Shown here one piece after another: positions 58,175 through 64,000 of a stretch of DNA of 64,000 nt; position 1 is the first letter of the stretch, and every line of letters begins with the position of its first letter. Origin of the DNA: CAUZWH01 sp965247665 (GTDB taxonomy: Bacteria > Pseudomonadota > Alphaproteobacteria > SHVV01); NCBI GenBank assembly GCA_965247665.1, contig CBDFHH010000003.1:62001-126000 (forward strand), written 5' to 3'. The notes below the pieces were generated by a model. That model worked only from the letters and a program-made list of their open reading frames with translations, was not told the DNA's origin and did no database searches. The translations under genes and the position numbers were made by a program.

Positions 58175-59104
58175 TCAACGGACGGCGTTGTCCGCCGGCG
58201 CGCCGTCGCCATCCGCGGCAACGCGACGCCGTTCGCGATCGAGCGCCCATTTGGTGATCCACACGCCGGAGAAGATCAGCGCCATTGCCAGCAGCATCGG
58301 CCACAGGAACGGCTCGTCGAGAAACAGGATGCCCCACAGCACGGCGAGCGGCGGGATCATGTAGTTGGTGAGCGACGCAAAGGTGACGCCGACGTTCATA
58401 ACGAGATGGAACAACACCATATAGGCGGTTGCGGTGGCGAACACGGCAAGCGTGGCGACGGCGCCCAGCGCCTGCCATGACGGTTCGATGGTCCAGGGCT
58501 GCTCGACGATGAGGCTGAGAATTGTGCTGATGACCGCGCCGGCGACCATGACGTGGGCGCCGATTGCAGCGGCCGAAATGCCGGCCAGGCGCCGCGTCAT
58601 CATGTTGGCGGTGACGTAACAGAGCACACCGAACAGAATCGCACCGAGCCCGATGGCGTCGCCGCCGACGCCGCTGAGCTCGGGCGGACCGATCAGCATC
58701 AACAAGCCGGCCAGGCCAACCAGCACGCCGGCCAGCTTGGCTGCCGAGATCTTTTCGTCGCGCGTGGCGATGTGAGCGATCAGGACCGTGAGCAACGGGC
58801 CGGCAGCGACCGGGATCGAGGCGAGCCCGCTGGAAATCCGGGTTTCGGCATAGACCAGCGCGTTGAACGGGACGACCAAAGCGAAAAACGCGATGACGCT
58901 GAAATAGAGCCAGGTCGAACTCGGCGCCGAGAGACGCTCGCCGCGGGCGTAGAGGTAGGCGACCACGAGCAGGGCGGCGATCACCAGCCGGAGCGCGGTC
59001 ATGGTCAACGGCGGAATCTCGAGCGCCACCTTGACCAGGCCGAAGGTTATCGACCAAAGCAGGGCCAGGAGAACCAGCCAGGCAATGTTGCGATAGGTGT
59101 GCAT
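58175..59104 (-). CDS. EamA/DMT-family transporter (2)
   Basis: This 309-residue ten-helix membrane protein starts at the ATG at 59104 (MHTYRNIAWLVLLALLWS, with W-x-x-x-F following). Internal duplication is visible: LPSTWLYFSVIAFFALVVPF-like first half and IEPSWQALGAVATLAVFAT second half. Family blocks are RISSGLASIPVAAGPLLTVL and PPLAVLWGILFLDEP. It is probably a small-molecule exporter. It lies 60 bp upstream of the FAD monooxygenase on the same strand, so they may be one operon. Confidence 0.88.
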   Translation of the reverse strand: MHTYRNIAWLVLLALLWSITFGLVKVALEIPPLTMTALRLVIAALLVVAYLYARGERLSAPSSTWLYFSVIAFFALVVPFNALVYAETRISSGLASIPVAAGPLLTVLIAHIATRDEKISAAKLAGVLVGLAGLLMLIGPPELSGVGGDAIGLGAILFGVLCYVTANMMTRRLAGISAAAIGAHVMVAGAVISTILSLIVEQPWTIEPSWQALGAVATLAVFATATAYMVLFHLVMNVGVTFASLTNYMIPPLAVLWGILFLDEPFLWPMLLAMALIFSGVWITKWALDRERRRVAADGDGAPADNAVR

Positions 59105-59627
59105 GGCGCGGGAGGGTAGCAGATCGCGCTTCGATTCAACGGCGCGCACGCTTATTGTTGGTGCAGGCGTCGGCGGTACCGACGCGATCGGTCGAAAAGC
59201 GAACGGAAACAGGGTCGAGGCCCGGGAGAGACAATGACGCGCCAAGCACATCGCGTCGTCGGCATCGGTCTCGAAGACGCGCACCCCCGTGTTCGCCCGG
59301 GTCGACCAAATCCTCGGCTCATACCGTCTCGGGACTCCCGGGGCCGACGGGGCCGACGCTGCGGCGCCGGATTGCGGCGATCCCGGTTAGGCGCAGGAAG
59401 CTTCGGACTCGTGGGCGCCGTTCTCGCGGCTGGCCGATGGCGGCAAGGTGATTGCCGCGGCCCGTCGACGCCGGTGGTGCCGCTTGGCGCGTTTATGACG
59501 GATTCGCACGCAACCCGCGATCGGGCCGAGAAGTTGGTCGGCGACGCCGCCGCCGCGGCCGAATGCGGTTTCGGCCGGCGCGATCCGGGCACGATCGACG
59601 CCGCGCCGAAGATCCCCTTCCAGGTCC
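59105..59627. other. 523-bp intergenic region, no confident gene
   Basis: The region lies between divergent genes. Plus-strand frames (for example GAFMTDSHATRDRAEKLVGD, then FGRRDPGTIDAAPK up to 59635) look partly protein-like but have no family match. It must contain the promoters of the EamA gene (left) and the reductive dehalogenase (right). Confidence 0.35.
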
Positions 59628-61841
59628 GTGGCTAGCGCGTTCGGCAGGGTCATGTTCATTCATCCGAAATCGAAGCATCGGCCTTTCCACTGGGGTCCGT
59701 TTCCGCTGGAACTGCTGTCGCGCGACGTGTCGGTTATCGAGGTCGAGGCGGCGCTGCCGCGACGCGAGCGCGAGGCGTTCACCCGCGAGTCCGGTCGGTT
59801 GGTCGGCGTGGTCGATCGCTATCGCGAAGTCTATGCCGACTTCGTCGATGGCGAGGTGGCGCCCGAGATCGCGCCGCTGCCGGACGATTTCGAACGCCGC
59901 GCGGCCGACATCAAGGGTGGGGCCTACTTCATGGATGCCAGCCAGGTCGGCATTTGCCGCCTGCCGGTCAATGCCTGGTGCGTCGACGCCAAGCCGCTCG
60001 AGGACGATTACGCCGTGGTGATTCTGGTCGAGCATGGCCGAGTGCCGGAGCGCGGCAAGCTCGCGCGCGACTGGGTCGAGCCGGCGGTGACGGCGACGGC
60101 GGAGATGCGCGCGGCGGAACTGGCGGCGCTGGTCGCCGGGCACATCCGGCAGATGGGGTTTGCGGCACAGGCCCATTTCGCCGGGCATTGCGATCTCGAT
60201 CTCGAGCGGTTAGCGGTCCTCGCGGGACTGGCACTGCGGCGCGAGGGCGAACTGGTCAATCCCTATGTCGGGCGAGCCTTCACGCTAGCGGCGGTCTCGA
60301 CCGCGTATGCGCTTGCTGTCGACTTGCCGCTGGCGCCAGGCGCGGCGCGGGCCAAGGGGCTGAGCTACTGGTGGGGTCGGAACGGCGCACAATCCGGCCG
60401 CGAGCGGCGGCGCCGGGCGCGGCGGCCATCGCACTACAGCCGCTATCCGATGGAAACGGTGAAACGGGTCGACCGGCCGACGACGCTGATCCTCGATGAG
60501 GAAGTCCCGCGTGCGCCCAAGCGGTCGAATTTCTTCGAGCGTGCTTTGCGCGGCGATCTCGGCGACAAGGCCAAGAAGGAGCGCACGCGCTTCGCCTTCA
60601 AGCACCCGTTCTCGCGCAGCCAACTGGGATTGATCCGGGCGATGGTGCCGTTCCAGGACGGCGAGGTGGCGGCGGTCGACGGCGCGCGGGCGAGCGACGC
60701 GGAGACCAACGCAAGGGCGATCAAGTCGCTGTCATACTTCCTCGGCTCGGACCTCACCGGGATTTGCGAGATCCCGGACTACGCCTGGTACTCACACCAG
60801 GAGGACGGCACGCCGATCCCGACCTACCACAAATATGCCGTGGTGATGCTGATCGATCAGGGCTTCGACACCATGGAGGGGGCCAGCGGCGACGACTGGA
60901 TCTCCGGCGCTCAGTCGATGCGCGGCTATCTCAGGGGCGCCGAAATCGCCGGCATCATGGCCGAGCTGATCCGCAGCCTCGGCTTCCCGGCGCGCTCGCA
61001 GACCAACGCCGACAGCGACGTGCTGCACATCCCGCTGATCCTGTGGGCCGGGCTCGGCGAGCTCAGCCGAATCGGCGAGTTGGTGCTCAATCCGTTCGTC
61101 GGACCGCGCTTCAAGTCGGTGGTGCTGACCACCGAAATGCCGTTGAAGGTCGACCACCCGATCGATTTCGGTCTGCAATATTTCTGCAGCAATTGCCTCA
61201 AATGCGCGCGCGAATGTCCGTGCGACGCGATTCCGTTCGGCGACAAGGTGATGTTCAACGGCTATGAGATGTGGAAGCCGGACGTCGAACGCTGCGCCCG
61301 CTACCGCCTGACCAACGATCGCGGCTCGGCCTGCGGCCGCTGCATGAAGACCTGTCCGCTCAACAAGGTGGTCGATTCCGACGGGCCGCTGCTGACCCGC
61401 GTGGCGAGCTGGCTTGGCGTTAACGCCATGTTCCTCAAGCCGCTGATGGTACCCATCGCGGCCTGGTTCGACGATTGGATCGGCAACGGTAAGCGCAACC
61501 CGGCCAAGAAATGGTGGTTCGACCACGTCATCATCGACGGGGTGGCGCGGGCGGCGGAGAAGACCAACCAACGCGAACTCGACCTCGACCGCACCGTCGA
61601 TCCGGCGACGCAGCACATCGCCTACTACCATGCCAATGCGATGCCGCCGCCCGATGTGACGGCGCCGCATCCGGTCGACCGCAAGGCCGCGTTGGCGGCC
61701 AAGGAACGGTTGGAAACGCCGGACCAGGCACGGGCGCGCAGAGCGGCGGGCGGCGGGCGTCCCGAGCACTACGTGGCGACGCCGCCGGCGGGTGTCGATG
61801 CGGGCGATGCGGTCGAGGTGCGGGGTCCCTACAAGAGCTGA
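59628..61841 (+). CDS. Cobalamin-dependent reductive dehalogenase, cytosolic catabolic type
   Basis: This 737-residue protein has two tandem halves of B12-binding fold, the first degenerate, as in the NpRdhA group. Two 4Fe-4S ferredoxin motifs are complete: C520/C523/C526/C530 (CSNCLKCARECPCD) and C569/C572/C576 (CGRCMKTCPLNK). DYAWYSHQEDG near 385 probably holds the catalytic Tyr. There is no Tat signal and no membrane anchor gene (rdhB), unlike respiratory enzymes. It would remove halogen from an aromatic using reductant from a partner not encoded here. The start is a GTG at 59628; an ATG at 59652 is the alternative. It neighbours a Rieske oxygenase, so dehalogenation before ring oxidation is possible. 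Confidence 0.85.
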   Translation: MASAFGRVMFIHPKSKHRPFHWGPFPLELLSRDVSVIEVEAALPRREREAFTRESGRLVGVVDRYREVYADFVDGEVAPEIAPLPDDFERRAADIKGGAYFMDASQVGICRLPVNAWCVDAKPLEDDYAVVILVEHGRVPERGKLARDWVEPAVTATAEMRAAELAALVAGHIRQMGFAAQAHFAGHCDLDLERLAVLAGLALRREGELVNPYVGRAFTLAAVSTAYALAVDLPLAPGAARAKGLSYWWGRNGAQSGRERRRRARRPSHYSRYPMETVKRVDRPTTLILDEEVPRAPKRSNFFERALRGDLGDKAKKERTRFAFKHPFSRSQLGLIRAMVPFQDGEVAAVDGARASDAETNARAIKSLSYFLGSDLTGICEIPDYAWYSHQEDGTPIPTYHKYAVVMLIDQGFDTMEGASGDDWISGAQSMRGYLRGAEIAGIMAELIRSLGFPARSQTNADSDVLHIPLILWAGLGELSRIGELVLNPFVGPRFKSVVLTTEMPLKVDHPIDFGLQYFCSNCLKCARECPCDAIPFGDKVMFNGYEMWKPDVERCARYRLTNDRGSACGRCMKTCPLNKVVDSDGPLLTRVASWLGVNAMFLKPLMVPIAAWFDDWIGNGKRNPAKKWWFDHVIIDGVARAAEKTNQRELDLDRTVDPATQHIAYYHANAMPPPDVTAPHPVDRKAALAAKERLETPDQARARRAAGGGRPEHYVATPPAGVDAGDAVEVRGPYKS

Positions 61842-61962
61842 GGAATCAAGCCGCGCGAGCCACCGTTCCCCGGTCGATCGGAGACATTTCGCGGATGCGG
61901 CGGCCTCGCCCGGGCCGGACGAGCCGAAACAATGCGGGTTTCGGACCGACCCGCGGGTTGCC

Positions 61963-63126
61963 TTAGGCCGCGCCGTCGAACAAGCGGTCGAAATAGTCGT
62001 TGAGGCAATGGTGGAGGTTGGCTTCGAGGGGTGAGAACGGCCCGGGCCGATAGCTCTCTCGCGTCACCGCTTTGTGGGTCTCGGCGACGGTGCCGGTGTC
62101 TTCGGCAAGGATGATCCGCACGAAGTCGTCGTAATTCTTGAGCTTGGCGTCGATGTCGGGATCGTCGAACACGGCCGCCGGGAAGATCTGGTAGCACAGC
62201 AGCAGGGTTTGGCTGACCGAGACCGGCCACGAGATCACCGCGACGCTGCTGTCGCTTCGACCGACCAGCACCAGGTTCGGCGGCAGGTGGCCGACGCAGG
62301 CGAACTCGTCCGGCTGGTCTTCCATCCAAGGCATTCTTCCGAACAGCAAGCGGCGGTCGGATTGAAGCGGCGCGTCGCTGTAGAACGAGCTGATGCGGCC
62401 ATTGTCGCGCAGGTTGAAGTTGAGCCCGGCGTGGGTGATGGCGTCGCCGAAAGTGTCCGCATGGACCGCTTGCACGTGGTAGAGATCGTGGTTGTTCTCG
62501 TTCATGATCTTCCAGTTGCAGGCGACCTCCCACGACTGCTTGTAGCCTGCGCGGCAGCGACCCATGCCGAGCATCGCGAAATCATCGGCGAACTCGCCGA
62601 GATATTCGGTCAGCGGCGGCGCGTCGTCTGCGAACGACACGAAGATCCAACCCTCCCAGACATCGCAGCCCAGCGGCGGCAGTCGGCATTGCGAGAGATC
62701 GAAACCCTCGACTTGGTCCATGAAGGGTGCACCAACGAGCCGGCCCGCCAGGTCATAGCGCCAACCGTGGTATTCGCACGAAAAACCCTTGGCGTTGCCG
62801 CTTCCCTTGGCGACGACCAGGCCGCGATGCGCGCAGGCGTTGCGAAAGACGTTGATGCTTCCGCCGACGTCGCGGGTGATGATGATCGGCTCGTCCATGA
62901 CCATGAATGTCAGGTAGTCGCCGGGCTTCGCGATCTCCTCGCTGCGGGCGATGCACAGCCAATCGCGCATGAAGATCTTGCTTTTCTCGAGCGCGTAGAT
63001 CTCCGGCGAAGTGTAGATGGCGGCCGGTGCGTGCCGCGCCTCGCGCAGAGGTGCGCGGGTGGCGGCAATGTCGTGCCGGAGACGTTCCGTAATGTCGGGG
63101 CCGACGGTTGTGTCAGCCAAGCTCAT
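61963..63126 (-). CDS. Rieske non-heme iron oxygenase, alpha subunit (3)
   Basis: This 387-residue paralogue of the 10146 and 14067 proteins has Rieske ligands C98, H100, C117, H120 and a catalytic region NWKIMNENNHDLYHVQAVH with Asp and two His. Unlike those genes it lies near the reductive dehalogenase, converging with it across 121 bp. A substrate shared with the dehalogenase is conceivable. As with the others, no reductase or ferredoxin is nearby. Confidence 0.92.
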   Translation of the reverse strand: MSLADTTVGPDITERLRHDIAATRAPLREARHAPAAIYTSPEIYALEKSKIFMRDWLCIARSEEIAKPGDYLTFMVMDEPIIITRDVGGSINVFRNACAHRGLVVAKGSGNAKGFSCEYHGWRYDLAGRLVGAPFMDQVEGFDLSQCRLPPLGCDVWEGWIFVSFADDAPPLTEYLGEFADDFAMLGMGRCRAGYKQSWEVACNWKIMNENNHDLYHVQAVHADTFGDAITHAGLNFNLRDNGRISSFYSDAPLQSDRRLLFGRMPWMEDQPDEFACVGHLPPNLVLVGRSDSSVAVISWPVSVSQTLLLCYQIFPAAVFDDPDIDAKLKNYDDFVRIILAEDTGTVAETHKAVTRESYRPGPFSPLEANLHHCLNDYFDRLFDGAA

Positions 63127-63195
63127 GGCCTCCTCCCGGTCGTCTTGCCGAACGCCGAAGCGGTGTCGCGCGTTGGTCGCGAAAGCTCACAAAGC

Positions 63196-63269
63196 TGGAG
63201 GCCCGGGCCGGAGTCGAACCGGCGTAGACGGATTTGCAATCCGCTGGATAGCCACTCTCCCACCGGGCC
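63196..63269 (-). tRNA. tRNA-Cys (anticodon GCA), CCA encoded
   Basis: The 74-nt minus-strand gene has acceptor GGCCCGG/CCGGGCC with discriminator T, a D arm GAGAGTGGCTATCC, anticodon arm GCGGATTGCAAATCC with GCA, a T arm with GGTTCGACTCC and an encoded CCA at 63196-63198. It is intact, with no adjacent integrase or fragment. Confidence 0.95.
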
Positions 63270-63500
63270 CGCTCGTCGACGCCAGGCGCTGGCCTACCCG
63301 CAACATTTGCAAATAGGACCAATCCGGCAGAATTGCAAGCGAGCCGCAAATCGCGGCCGTGTGTTCGGCCGTGGGTTCGGAAATGTCGCGGCATGGCCGA
63401 TACGGCCGCTGTTGTCACACCGGCGGATGCGGCCTATATACCGGAAAGAGCGTGGTTCTTGCGGTGTGACGCTCACCGAAACAGAGGTCCCGTTTTCGCC

Positions 63501-64000
63501 ATGACAGACTATGCCGCCGCTCGGTTGAGCATGGTGCGGAACCAGCTTCTGCCCAATCGGCTCACCGACGCGGGCGTGACCGAGGCGATAATCGCGGTCC
63601 CGCGGGAACGCTTCGTTCCCAAACCCCTGGCCGGCGTCGCCTATCTCGACGAGGACATTCTGCTGGGACGGGACCGCTACCTGATGGAGCCGCGCGTGTT
63701 CGCGCGGCTGCTGCAGGCGGCGGAGATCGACGAGGACGACGTCGTGCTCGATGTCGGGTGCGGGAACGGCTATTCGGCGGCCGTGATCTCGTATCTCGCC
63801 GGTGCGGTGGTCGCCCTTGAGGAAGACGAGGAGCTCGCGCGCAACGCGGGCGAACTGCTCGCCGAGCTCGAGCGCGATAACGTCGCCGTGGTCTCGGGTT
63901 CCCTGCGCGACGGCAATCCGAGCCAGGGGCCCTACGATGTGGTCTTTGTCAACGGCTCGATCGAAGCGGTGCCCGACGCTCTGGTTGCGCAGTTGAGCGA
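63501..64000 (+). CDS. pcm: Protein-L-isoaspartate O-methyltransferase, 5' part (cut by window end)
   Basis: The ATG at 63501 gives MTDYAAARLSMVRNQLLPNR, the standard alphaproteobacterial Pcm opening. It continues with VPRERFVPK, the AdoMet motif VLDVGCGNGYSAAVISYLAG near 93 and YDVVFVNGSIEAVP near 150. It repairs isoaspartyl residues by methylation; in this class it often precedes tolC. Codon use and position suggest chromosomal backbone. About 166 codons are visible. Confidence 0.9.
   Translation, partial: MTDYAAARLSMVRNQLLPNRLTDAGVTEAIIAVPRERFVPKPLAGVAYLDEDILLGRDRYLMEPRVFARLLQAAEIDEDDVVLDVGCGNGYSAAVISYLAGAVVALEEDEELARNAGELLAELERDNVAVVSGSLRDGNPSQGPYDVVFVNGSIEAVPDALVAQLS

Noticed and set aside
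59628..61841. Epoxyqueuosine reductase (QueG)
   Set aside because: The protein is about twice QueG length, has a duplicated B12-like domain and lacks the QueG C-terminal repeat region.

Overview
The window is high-GC DNA from an alphaproteobacterium. The best chromosomal anchor is the pcm-type methyltransferase and tRNA-Cys at the right end, and the catabolic genes look like those of aerobic Rhodospirillales-like bacteria. Taxonomy is inferred from gene content only. The window mixes catabolic operons with mobile and defence DNA, and holds an unusual number of decayed genes (about ten), so it reads as an accessory region under turnover.

Layout. 1-7331: end of an integrated island. It has an IS66-type element end, a large HATPase/DEAH-helicase protein with a 201-residue partner, a tyrosine integrase, and a 45-nt copy of the 3' end of an initiator tRNA-Met that marks the attachment site. 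7619-19894: catabolic block with a lone molybdenum hydroxylase large subunit, three Rieske oxygenases, an EamA exporter, a complete TRAP transporter and a decayed amidohydrolase. 19896-24986 (minus strand): an aconitase-type two-subunit hydro-lyase overlapping by 4 nt and followed upstream by a NicX-type 2,5-dihydroxypyridine dioxygenase, a dead short-chain dehydrogenase and a PaaK-type CoA ligase. 25117-34124 (plus strand): a run of at least ten catabolic genes (two amidohydrolases, SDR, nitrilase, VOC protein, enoyl-CoA hydratase, CoA transferase, alpha/beta hydrolase, 2OG-Fe oxygenase-like enzyme, PqqC/TenA-like protein). 34125-50828: a defence-rich region with a two-gene STAND module, an IS21 remnant, an HNH nuclease, a two-domain DNA methyltransferase with a PD-(D/E)XK endonuclease, FitAB/VapBC, orphan HigA with a broken HigB, and AbiE. 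It is interrupted by a small phosphotriesterase/RidA operon (44541-47106). 50829-64000: tRNA-Asn, nucleoside hydrolase, copper-type P-ATPase, gentisate dioxygenase, FAD monooxygenase, EamA transporter, a reductive dehalogenase, a fourth Rieske oxygenase, tRNA-Cys and the start of pcm.

How the genes may work together. The NicX homologue keeps the His/His/Asp iron triad. With an alpha/beta hydrolase (possible N-formylmaleamate deformylase), a nitrilase-type amidase and the aconitase-like pair (possible maleate hydratase) it could form a route from an N-heterocycle through maleamate and maleate to malate. The gentisate dioxygenase can also feed maleylpyruvate. The TRAP system could bring in an organic acid. 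This pathway is inference; the individual family calls are stronger.

The best candidate for an undescribed system is the STAND NTPase/TPR protein and its 113-residue neighbour. They share an N-terminal tag and are bracketed by an exact 26-bp direct repeat that copies the 3' end of the preceding gene. The HATPase-helicase pair beside the integrase is second.
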